60,000 nt of DNA, taken from Prorocentrum cordatum. Lineage: Eukaryota > Sar > Dinophyceae > Prorocentrales > Prorocentraceae. The notes beneath the pieces were generated by a model that searched no databases, was not told the DNA's origin, and saw only the letters and a list, made by a program, of their open reading frames with translations. Where the stretch lies: NCBI GenBank assembly GCA_963575745.1, contig CAUYUJ010021693.1, positions 384,768 through 444,767 of the forward strand, written 5' to 3'. Shown piece by piece: positions 16,136-25,815 of the stretch. The translations under genes were made by a program, and so were the position numbers. The number at the start of each line of letters is the position of its first letter. Position 1 is the first letter of the stretch.

Positions 16136-17134
16136 TTAGAAGATTGGCCCCTTCGCAGCTGAAGGCTGCTTCTCACGGCATTGAAGCGCCCAAGGGGGGG
16201 GGGGGCGCTCGGCGGAATGGAGGCGCAAGCCCACAGGATGCGGATCGGGGACATGGGCAGGCGTCTGCACGCCTCCCATCCTGTCGTAACCGTGGTCACC
16301 CTCTTGGGTGGCCTCAACCCTAGGCCACCCGCCCTCGTCGGTGAGGCCCCTGGGCCGATCGTCGAGAGCGCCTCTCTGGCGGTCGCTCCTGCGCGGCCAG
16401 AATGGGCCTGAGTCCGTCGGGGGATGCACTTGATCAGGAGTGGGGCCAGCGCCCCCCGTGGTCCTGGCATCGCCGTGGGCGATCCAGTTCTGCCCTTCAC
16501 CGCCCGGAGGGAAGGAAATTGGACGCCCAGCCAGGGGCAGAGGAAGTGTCGGGGTAAGGGAGGGAAACAGGTCCGGCGGGAAGGAGTCGTTACTGTCATT
16601 GTCAAACCCAGGGAAGCGACTGAAGGTCGCAATATCTGTGTGTCTCGCGGCGCTATCCGTGGCACCCCCTCCTCCCGTCTGGCTGAAGGCCGATGGTTCT
16701 CGTGCGTATGCAAAATCGACGGGAGCGATCAAGGGGTCCGCGGACGCGTTCGGACCGCCCGTGTTCGGAGGGTCCCAGGGAGCGAGGAGCGACGGCTGCC
16801 CTGGCGGGATGGTGTCCCGTGATCCTGGGGGAGGATGTCTTGAATCAGCCAGTCCGTGGGCCCCCTGGCCGTCGACTGGGCTTGCATCGTCACCCGCGGA
16901 GTTCCCAGGAATCCTAGATCCGTCGTCGATCGGGTTCCCATCCATGCTAAGCCTGACCTGCAGGCTGGCTGCCGCGCCGCGCCGCAAGGGCGAAACCCAG
17001 GGAGTCTGATATGGCCGGAGCGCGGCCCGGGGGGCAGCGCGCGGCCCGCAAACTCCTAGGGGATGACCCCTTGAGCTGGGAGACCCGGCCGAGGAGCCAG
17101 GGCCCAGAGACGGCTTGAGCCAGTGGCTACGCAC
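16136..17134 (-). CDS. Element 1, N-terminal disordered region (332 aa open frame)
   Basis: This is the most 5' open frame of element 1. It is rich in Pro, Gly, Ser, Asp and Arg, with no predicted fold I can recognise. It contains the peptides EPSAFSQ (near 16,685) and QPSAAKG (near 16,155). These belong to a recurring [E/G/Q]PSA[F/R/A] motif that continues in the next frame downstream, which argues that the two frames were one protein. A run of 12 G on the plus strand (16,194-16,205) is an obvious place for slippage. The first codon overlaps the degraded spliced leader, so the biological start is uncertain. Confidence 0.4.
   Translation of the reverse strand: MRSHWLKPSLGPGSSAGSPSSRGHPLGVCGPRAAPRAALRPYQTPWVSPLRRGAAASLQVRLSMDGNPIDDGSRIPGNSAGDDASPVDGQGAHGLADSRHPPPGSRDTIPPGQPSLLAPWDPPNTGGPNASADPLIAPVDFAYAREPSAFSQTGGGGATDSAARHTDIATFSRFPGFDNDSNDSFPPDLFPSLTPTLPLPLAGRPISFPPGGEGQNWIAHGDARTTGGAGPTPDQVHPPTDSGPFWPRRSDRQRGALDDRPRGLTDEGGWPRVEATQEGDHGYDRMGGVQTPAHVPDPHPVGLRLHSAERPPPPWALQCREKQPSAAKGPIF
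17114..17132 (-). other. Degraded spliced-leader relict at the 5' end of element 1
   Basis: On the minus strand this reads GCGTAGCCACTGGCTCAAG. The dinoflagellate spliced leader ends CCGTAGCC-ATTTT-GGCTCAAG, so the site differs by one substitution at the start and by TTTT becoming CT. It lies at the extreme 5' end of the minus-strand coding chain, the same place as the exact relict of element 2. The ATG-initiated frame at 17,134 begins inside the leader, so that ATG is unlikely to be a genuine start. Position is what makes chance unlikely; the match alone is imperfect. Confidence 0.55.
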
Positions 17135-17642
17135 CCTTGTGGGGATACGCGAAGCGTTAACAATTTATTCGCACGGTGCCTAAGTCGGAAGTCTTTGTTT
17201 CTCCGCTAGAACGATACAGTTCCGCTGCTCAAGTTGGCCCATCAATAAAAGGGGGGAAGAGGAGGAGGAGGAGGTGGACTATGAGGAGGAAGAGGAAGCG
17301 GAGGAGGAGGAGGCAGAGGAGGAGGAGGAGGCGGAGGCGGAGGAGGAACCTGGAGAGGAGAAGAAAAAGGACAGCCGTGCTCTACATGAGGTTTGTGAAA
17401 CAATTACGTGCTAACTGTTTCTCCTCCCCCTCCTCCTCCTCCTCCTCCTCCTCCTCCTCCTCCTCCTCCTCCTCCTCCTCCTCCTCCTCCTCCTCCTCCC
17501 CCTCCCCCTCCACCCCCCCACGTGCCGAAAACCCCCCGTGCCCGAGGTGGTCGGGGACGCGCGGGGCGACCTTTAAGGGCCCATCCTGGGCCCGACGAGC
17601 ACCCCGACCACGAGGGCCAGAGAGAGGGGGTCGGGGCAACAA
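17133..17642. repeat. Opposed purine and pyrimidine tracts (GGA)n and (CTC)n
   Basis: A ~130-base plus-strand purine tract (17,247-17,375, mostly GGA/GAGG) is followed 40 bases later by a ~100-base pyrimidine tract (17,418-17,520, mostly CTC). The two are roughly reverse complements and could fold into a hairpin or a triplex. Poly-Ser and poly-Glu frames across them are artefacts. The tract sits just upstream of the 5' end of element 1. Nothing coding is seen. Confidence 0.8.
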
Positions 17643-18830
17643 ATGCCTAATTCGACAGGCGTCCGCACGAATGGCGTTAACCAGGACGGCTGCACGACGG
17701 GCGCTAGCCAGGACCACAGTCCCTCAGAGGGGGGCGGGAAGCCCACCATCATTAGGCACTGCAGGACGGGGTCCTCCTCACCCCTCCTCCTCTCTCCTCC
17801 TCCTACCCCCTCCTCGCTTGGCCGCTCCTCCGCCCAACCCCCAACTGGCCCGCTCCACTGCCTTCTCACTCCTTCTTGCTAGGCTCTTGGGAATTCTGCC
17901 AGGACTGTGGGTTAAGGCTATGCACAGCATGCCCAACTAGCTCGCGGTCTGTTGCTCCGGCCAGCCCGATTCAGAATTCACAGCAGGATTCTCGACGCCC
18001 GAAGCGCCGCACCTGCTTAGGCTAGGACCAGTATCACTGGAACTTTGCCAGGGCTGTGGGCTAGGGTTACGCACCGCATGCCCAACTAGCCTGCGGCCCG
18101 TTGGTTCGGCCAGACCGACTCAACAAGCAGGGCTGGGGTTCTGGGATTAGCGGCCGCGCGCTGTTAGGCAATATCCCGAGAATTCTGCGAGGACTGTGGG
18201 CTAAGGCTACGCATGGCATACCCCAATAACTCGCGGTCCGTTGTTTCGGCCGGCCCGGCTCAACATTACGGCAGGATTCTTGGCATCCGCAGCGCCGCAC
18301 CTGTTTAGGCTAGGTCGCTGTGCGCACCTCCACTCCACTTGTCCTGCTCGTCTCCAGGTGGGGACCTCGCCCGGCTCGTCCTCAGTCGAGGCTGCATATG
18401 CGCGCCCGCAGGCGGGGAGCATCGCAGGCGTGGGCTCCAGCACAGAGCGGGTGCCAGGCTAACAATCCCATAAAAAGGGATAGCAGCTTCAACAGCATGC
18501 GGCAGTATCCGTGAGGTCCCTGCAATGTCGATATTATGTTTTTCGTTTCCATCCAGTGCGTTGCATCGCGCTCCAAGGTGTCACTCGGCACGCAGACGCA
18601 CTTGATGCACTTGGCGCTGTCTAAGTGCAGCAAGATGTGGGGCCTCTTGGTGCCTTCTTCGCTCGCAGAGGCACTCGCTGCGCTTAGCGCCGCCTAAGTG
18701 CAGCAAGTGTTGGGAGCCTCTTGGAGCCTTCTTCAGCACTCTGCGTTGCCTGTTGCTGCTTAGCTTTGCATCGCACGTGTAGCCTAGCAGCACCTCGCTG
18801 CCACACAATCTAGATTCCGAGGGGGGGCAG
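17643..18830 (+). repeat. Direct duplication, copy A (~1.2 kb), with internal ~145-bp subrepeats
   Basis: This segment recurs head-to-tail at 19,185-20,340. Inside it a ~145-bp unit, recognisable by AATTCTGCCAGGACTGTGGG followed by a GCACAGCATGCCCAACTAGC-like block, begins near 17,889, 18,038 and 18,178. A second ~74-bp unit, with TAAGTGCAGCAAG and GCCTCTTGG blocks, is repeated at 18,589-18,732. No coding sequence is recognised. Confidence 0.8.
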
Positions 18831-19184
18831 GATTTGCCCGCCTTGTCGGGCGGGGCAGCAGAAGCAGGACAGTACAGCAGAGCGCAGTGTTATCATGGGC
18901 GATCTCCTCCCATTAAGCGCGCTGCTTCAGTTCCGGCGAGAGTTAAAACGCCCGAGAGCCAGGCCACCTCCTCTTCCTCCGCTTCGTCCTCCGCCGCACC
19001 CCCCCCAGAGGAGATAGGCTGCCCGCGGTCGCGGGCGCGGCCTTCAGCCGAGACCCGCGTTTCGTTTCACCGCGGTTCAGGTTCATTCGCTTCGCATTGC
19101 TCTTGTTTGTTCTCTCCGGCAATCTGTGCCGGGGCATTGCAAAACCACCCCAAGCCCCCCCCTCCTGCCACGCCGGCCTCAAAC
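18831..19184. other. Spacer between duplicated segments, nothing recognised
   Basis: This is anonymous GC-rich sequence between the two duplicate copies. No gene, motif or repeat beyond short CCTCCTCTTCC runs is seen. Confidence 0.5.
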
Positions 19185-20340
19185 GCCTAATCTGGCAGGC
19201 GCCCGCATGATTGGAATTAGCCAGGACTGCTGCACGACTGGCGCTAGCCAGGACCAAGGTCCCTCAAGGGGGCGGGATGTCAAGCATAATTAAGCACTGC
19301 AGGACTGGCTCCTCCTCCCTCCTCCTCACTCCTCCTCCTCTCCCCTTTTCGGTTGGCCGCTCCTCCGCCCAACCCCCAGCTGGCCCGCTCCACCGCCTTC
19401 TCACTCCCTCTTGCTAGGCTCTTGGGAATTCTGCCAGGACTGTGGGCTAAGGCTATGCACAGCATGCCCAACTAGCTCGCGGTCTGTTGCTCCGGCCAGC
19501 CCGATTCAGCATTCACGGCAGAATTCTCGACGCCCGAAGCGCCGCACCTGCTTAAGCCAGGGCCGGTATCACTGGAACTCTGCCAGAGCTGTGGGCTAAA
19601 GTTACGCACCGCATCCCCAACTAGCCTGCGGCCCATTGTTTCGGCCAGACCGACTCAACAAACAGGGCTGGGGTTCTGGGATTAGCGGCCGCGCGCTGTT
19701 AGGCAATATCCCGGGAATTCTGCGAGGACTGTGGGCTAAGGCTATGCGGCTATGCATAGCATGCCCCACTAACTCGCGGTCCGTTGTTTCGGCCAGCCCG
19801 ATTTGACATTTCGGCAGGATTCTTGGCATCCGTAGGCTAGGTCGCTGTGCGCACATCCACTCAATTTTTCCTGTTTTTTGTTCTGCCACTGGGGACCTCG
19901 CCCGGCTCGTCCTCAGTCGAGACTACATGTGCGCGCCCGCAGGCGAGGAGCATCGCAGGCGTGGGCTCCAGCACAGAGCGGGTGCTAGGCTAACAATCCC
20001 ACCAAATAAGATAACAGCTTCGGCAGCATGCGGCAGCATCCGTGAGGCCCCTGCAATGTCGATATTATGTTGTTTCATCCAGTCTGTTGCATCGCGCTCC
20101 AAGGTGTCACTCGGCACGCAGAAGCACTTGCTGCACTTGGCGCTGCCCAAGTGCGGCAACATGAGGGGGCTTCATGGAGCCTTCTTCGCTCGCAGACGCA
20201 CTCGCTGCACGTAGCGCTGCCTTAGTGCAGCAAGTTCGGGGGGCCTCTTGGAGCATTCTTCAGCATTTTGCGTTGCCTGTTGCTGTGTTGCATCGCGTTG
20301 TGTAGCGTAGCAGCGTCTCGCTGACATAAAATCTGCTGTT
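19185..20340 (+). repeat. Direct duplication, copy B (~1.2 kb)
   Basis: Copy B is colinear with copy A (17,643-18,830). The three ~145-bp units start near 19,425, 19,574 and 19,716, and the Cys/Leu-like ORFs of the 74-bp unit recur at 20,113-20,270. By eye the copies are roughly 85-90% identical with small indels, for example a missing ~20 bases near 19,840. Confidence 0.8.
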
Positions 20341-22737
20341 CTGAACCCCTTGTAGGCGTTTTCTGAGGACGCACGGGGCGCCACTAAGGGCGCGCTTTCC
20401 CCGCGCGCCCGAGGAGCACTTCAGAATATCCTGCATGTGAGGGAACAGCGGGGCGACAGAAGCAGTGCTGCAACCGCAGTACGCCCACCAGAGCCTTGAC
20501 AAGTTGCCGGGGAGCCCCCCCCTCCGCCGCAAGTCTGCAGTGGCTGCAGGGCGACCGGGGTACAGCCCAAATGGGCAGCACTTCCCAACTGGCCCGCCTT
20601 CCTCTTCAGTCCACTCCCTTCCCCTCTCCCCAGCGTGACAGCCCCCACCGCTCTTCCTTTCCTTCTTCGAGCTCCCGCTCCGCCGCCCATCTGCTAGGCC
20701 CGATTCACTCCCTTATCCTTCCCCCTCTCTTAGGAAACGCATCAACCTGTGAAAACGTCCGCCTACCCCCTTCGCAACACTTCGCCCCTGCTCGTCGGCA
20801 CTTCCCCCCTTAACTTCGGGGGGGGGGCAGGGTCGTTCAGCCGCCAGAAGGTGGCTGTTGCGACCGCTACGCGCAGACTGCCGCCCTCTAGGAAACCGTT
20901 TTGGGGGTTGCTATTCCGAGCTTGCCCCCATCTAGCAACCCCCACAACAGGCTGCGAGCTGGGGTTCCCCAATCAAAGAGTGTCCCTCATTGGCACTTCC
21001 TCGGACTCTCCTGTTCCACCGAATAACTGTGAATGGCGGCCCGCTCGCAGACCTGGAAGCAAGGTCAGTGATCCTCCTCCTCCTCCTCCCCATCCTCCCC
21101 CTCCCCCTCGTCCTCCACCTCATCTTCTCTCCTCCTGCTCGGACGACAAAGACGAAGCGACGACGACGGCGGCAACGAAGCGACGACAACGTCGGCGGCG
21201 AAGGGACGACTTTGAACGAGCGACGATGAGCACGCCGCCGATGCCGTCGACGACGAAATGACTGGGTAACAACAAGTGCCGATACCGCTACTCACCCGAT
21301 CTCTCCTGGAGTGCGCTCTGGCAAAAAATCCGAGGAGAACCCAGACGTCACGACGAGGGCCTCCCAGGAGGCCCCCAAACAGCGACGACGAGGCAAGGCC
21401 AGCGGTACTGGTACCCTTCCATCCTCGGGGCGACGGCAACGAAATGACGACGACAAGCGAGAGACGATGACGGCGAAACGACGGCTTCGACGGAGCGGCG
21501 GCGACGGAGGCGGGGACCCTGGCAACAACGGCGACGGCGGAGCGGCGGCGACGCGGCGTCGACCGGCGGCGGCGGCGTTTGCGCGGGCCGGCGGCACGGC
21601 ACAGCCCGCGGCGGCGACGGCGAACATGCGCCTTCGCGGGGGACGGCGGGGCGGGGCGGGGCGCGGGCGGCTCCAGGCAAGCAGCCCGGACCCCTTCGCG
21701 TAGAGGCAGAAACCAAAGCGGCGGCCTTCGTCACGAGCGGCGACAATATTCATATCCAAGCCCTCGCGGTCTGGCTTCCCGGGCGCGACCCCACGGATGC
21801 GCGGCCGCACGGATACGCTCCGCGCGGGGCATCTGCAACAAAAAACGCACCGTATCCGCGGGGTCGCGGCCCGGGGGCCCGGCCAGCGGGAGATCTGTTT
21901 TTCGCCCATGGCTTCGGATTCGAAGTCCGAGATTCTGGCGGTTCCTGTCGGTCCCCAACCTTTTTGCAGCCTCGGGGGGTACCTTCCAGCAGCTGCAACT
22001 TGCCGAGAGCGTTCTAAGGGTGCCCCATGCGACATGCCGTTCCCGTGCGAAATCATGCGCCTCATCATCTCTTCGAGCTCTCCTTCCTCCTCTTCCTCCT
22101 CGTCTCTCCCTTTCGCGCGCACCTCATGCGATATACTGCGGCTATCATCGCAACGACAAGCTCGGCAAGATGGCGGGCCGCGAAGTCACAATGTTCGTAC
22201 TTGTGCAGCCGGGAAACATCAGATATAGCTTCACATATAGGGGGAACGTTAAGGGGACCGATTCAGGGGGGAAACATCGACCTGGAATCGACGACACATC
22301 GCCGATAGACTGGCGATAGGCCCTCGATAGCGAATCCGCACGCTCCTTGGCGGGGCGGTGGGTTCGGGCCCCTATCGGCGATCAACGGGCGATTGGTAGG
22401 AAACAAGGAGCTGCATAAACATAAACTTTCGGAAGCCCACGCGGATTTCTTGAATCGGCGCTGGGCCCCAGGGGGGCCGATCGAAGAAATCTTCTCGGCC
22501 CGGTGCAGATCCAAGAAATCCGCGCGGACATCCGCAAGTTCACTGTTGTGTAGTTTCTCGTTCGAGGAAAGGAAAAGCAGCCCGGCGACGGATCCAACCC
22601 TGTGGACTATGGAGCTGCGTGTAGCGAAGCACCACCTATCAAAGAACTACCCCTGTCAATCCTCTGGCCAACCCGAACCAACCCTCTTGGCCAACCCTCC
22701 TCGGGGCACCTTGTCTGCCCCGCCGCTGCCCTATACG
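20341..22737. other. Anonymous GC-rich DNA
   Basis: No conserved protein is recognisable. The stretch holds a CTCC-rich tract (about 21,066-21,130), then GAC/GCG-rich sequence (21,140-21,620) that yields spurious Arg/Asp-rich frames. Nothing else is supported. Confidence 0.5.
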
Positions 22738-22862
22738 CGTCGAATCCGTGTCGAATCTGTCGAATCCATGTCGACCTCGTCGGATCCGTGTCGAATCCGT
22801 GTCGAATCCGCGCCAAATGCAAGTCAAATCCGCGTCGAGTCCGCATCGAGCCCGTGTCGGGC
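22738..22862. repeat. Degenerate ~11-12-bp minisatellite (CGAATCCGTGT)n
   Basis: About ten tandem units of CGAATCCGTGT and close variants (CGAATCCATGT, CGAGTCCGCAT) are visible. Translations such as VESVESMSTSS are consequences of the repeat. Confidence 0.75.
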
Positions 22863-25300
22863 ACAAGAAAAAACAATGATTTGTGGGACAGGCGAAGTCC
22901 CCCGAAGGTGCAGCGTAACCTGGCCAGCCATAACGGCAAAGGCATCCTCAGAAACGATCCGAACCGGAGAGGTCGGAACGCTCATACGGGCAATCGCCCT
23001 GGCCCCTCACGGGCGAAACGGGCGAGGTAATAACCTCGCGAAGCGGCCCGGGCGCGCCAGCTTTGGCTTCGAATCCCACTCTGGAAAGCCAAGAGGCCTC
23101 TGAGAAGACGTCCAGGAAGGCGAGACGTTCTCGCAGATGCCCTCTGCGGCCTCAGCAAGAAAGCCCCCTCGCCGGGCCCCCTTCTGCGTGCTGAGACTGA
23201 TTTCGCGCACTCACACTCTGCATCGTGGATTATCCCCTATCCAATTCGGAACATTAACTCCCGCACACCATCGCAAGGATCGAATGGACGTTTCTGGCCA
23301 ATGCGAACCTCTGTCACAAATCGGTTCCCCCGACCTGCGCCCAAGGAACGGCCCGAAAACCAGTGCCTCTCCCGAATCCAAAGGTGGTCCTTCTGTCCTG
23401 ATCATTGCAGCGTCTTGGCTGCAGCACGCGAGTCCGTTGGCCAATCCGGATACTTCCAACGCCTGCACCTGCGTTTAAAGCAGCAGGAGAGGGCAACGAG
23501 CTTCACATGCGGTCACGGTGGAGAAAGCGCGGGAGGGCCTGCCCAATACTGCCGACTACATTTGCAGAAACGCGAGAGCAGTCGCGGTCTCGAGCCGAAC
23601 AGCGGACAAACAATTCTTCTCCAATCTCGAGCAACATATCCAAATCTACACGCGTCCGGATCAAACATGACCTTGAAAAGATAGCAAATGTGGCGCTCTA
23701 CAAGCAATCCGTTGACGAGAGGAAAACGTGGGGACCCCAATCTCCGACAGCGGGATATTTTGACACTCGCCCTCGCTGGAAACAACTTGTTCCGGGATAG
23801 TTTGGTAGCCCGGGGGCACAAAAACGGCCCCACAAGCGGAAAACAAGAAAACCAGGATTGAAAACATGAGTCTGCTACGGTCTGCGGACGGAGAGCCATG
23901 GATCCGCAAAGGACTCCCAAGATCGCATCGATATGCCCCTGGGTGTCACCCCTGCGGCCCCCAGGAGGCTGGCTGTCTGAATTTCCAAGAAGCACCCGCC
24001 AGTGAATCAGGGCCATGTCACGGTGTGAGCACAAAGCGCAGGGGAAGGAGTTTCTGGATGAGCTTTGACGCTCTTCACCCATTTCGGGCCTCCCGGCGCG
24101 CCATCGTCGCCACCGCTGGACTCCCTTAGAATTCCTGGGCGCATCGAATCAAAAGGGAAGCCGGGGGTCGATACTGAGGGTGGGAGGCCCCGGACTTCTT
24201 GCGTCATGACTATTGTGAGACGTTAGCCCGTGAAGCTCTCGACCACATTCCCAGGACCAGGTTTCTGCACGGATCGATGCCTGATGATCCCGATGCCTGG
24301 AGAGGAACCCTGCAGGCCGAAATCAAATTTTCAGATAGAAGACGCCTGCCGCCTTTTCTACCCGACGCCTGGGGGTCTGGGGGGGTCGTTCGCTTGCCGC
24401 TCTCACCTCAAAGCCCTCCGCCAGCCATTCGAGTAGGACTCTGCCAAGGGCAGCAGCAACTAACGTCGCCATGATGAGTTCAATTACCGCGACCATGTGA
24501 GCTTCACATGCCCCATCTCGTGTGCATACGGCTACCGAAGTTGTTCACGTCTGCAGAAGCACAATTCGTGCCGTTTTCGCTGCTGGGGGGGGTGCAGAGG
24601 GGCGAATGCTGCCGTGTCCGCTTGAGGGCAGGGATCCCTGAATACAATGGGCCTCCACAGGGGGCAATGCAACCGAGCTGCTCGAAAACTGCCGAGACCG
24701 AGCCACCGAACAGAAGACCGTGCGAAGCGCTCCTCGAGGAGGGCGGCTCCCACGCGAGACGAGATGCAGGACACGATCGTGAGTCGGGCAACACTACTCC
24801 CAAAGCATGCCTCTCGCTGTGGGCTCCATGAACACAGCCAATCACCACAACGCCTCTGCAAATCCTCACGGCCCCTGCCCAGAAATTGTACGTCCTACTT
24901 ACCTCGAGCACAACTCTGCACGTGTGTCAACGCCAAGATGGAGGAATGATATGAGATAGAATGTGTCATCCAATCCGCCGACCCCTGCTTGCTGGGGGTG
25001 AGAAATCGTGTGAGATAATTTACAATTAATCAATATGAATACTACTCTCCCTCTTCCCCTGATGGCGTGCTGGGAATATTCGACCCCCCCCCCGCGTATT
25101 GTTTTTTTACACCCAGGATTCCCGGGAGTTGGGTTTTCGCCTGCGTTTTTTTTCAAAATGCTGCTCTCGCTGAGGCTCCGGCCTCACTTCTGCTCCCGAA
25201 TCGTTCCGAATCGTGCTCCCGCTGCAGCGTGGGCCTCATTTTCGGATCGGTGTTTTGCCTCCGTCGTTCAGGATGGCGTTCTCGCCCCAGCGCGGGCCTC
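22863..25300. other. Anonymous DNA, no gene recognised
   Basis: Only short, non-conserved frames are present. A tRNA T-arm-like string (CTTCGAATCCCAC near 23,070) lacks a matching cloverleaf. Nothing is annotated here. Confidence 0.5.
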
Positions 25301-25815
25301 TATCTCGCGCGCCCATCCGCCCGCCACCACCGCGCCGCACCACGCCCCGCCCCGCCGCACGCACACCCACCGCCACTTCCACCCACCAACGCACGCACGC
25401 ACGCACGCGCACCACCAACGCGCACCGCCACCACCACCGCACTACCCCACCCACCACCACCACGCTACACCGGGTCACACCACATCACACGCGCGCACAC
25501 ACAGACACACACGCACGCACGCACACACACACATACACACACGCACACACACGCACACACGCAAACACACACACACAAACACACACACACACACACACAC
25601 CACCACAGCCGCCACCACCACCACCGCCATCACGCACGTACGCACCTGGCCCACCACCAAACCACCAAGACGCCACACCACGTCACGCCACAGCACACGC
25701 GCACACACGCACACACACACACACACACTCATACACACCACCACCACCACAACAACCACAACCACGCACACACGCACGCACGCACGCGCACCACCACCCA
25801 CTACGCACACGCGCG
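25300..25815. repeat. CA/CACG-rich microsatellite tract
   Basis: About 500 bases are dominated on the plus strand by CACA, CACG and CCACCA runs, giving spurious His/Thr-rich frames. The complementary TG-rich tract at 29,730-30,640 is in the opposite orientation. Confidence 0.9.

Larger units (their letters stand above)
1..17132 (-). mobile_element. Giant non-LTR (LINE-type) retroelement with DNA methyltransferase and RING finger; 3' end off window
   Basis: Long open frames follow one another on the minus strand with small overlaps, hopping between frames. Domains in 5'-to-3' order are: disordered region, Cys cluster, RING-H2, unrecognised regions, DNMT3-like methyltransferase, APE endonuclease, RT, CCHC finger and a tail open to base 1. 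I count about 11 frameshifts and two in-frame stops. At least four of the frameshifts sit at 5-6 base homopolymers. The 5' limit is set by a degraded spliced-leader relict at 17,114-17,132. A partial second copy at 58,339-60,000 is colinear with 7,123-8,790, which shows that this region is repetitive. EN-RT-CCHC order is diagnostic of LINE-type elements that use target-primed reverse transcription. That the 5' half (RING and upstream) belongs to the same transcript is inferred from strand, continuity and the leader; it could be a host gene lying upstream of a shorter LINE. Confidence 0.72.

Noticed and set aside
17176-17940. 254-codon Arg/Ser-rich frame
   Set aside because: It crosses the GGA and CTC tracts and part of a duplicated non-coding repeat; there are no conserved residues.
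23060-23095. tRNA-like T-arm (CTTCGAATCCCAC)
   Set aside because: The 5' half of the arm does not pair and no D-arm or anticodon arm at the right distance was found.
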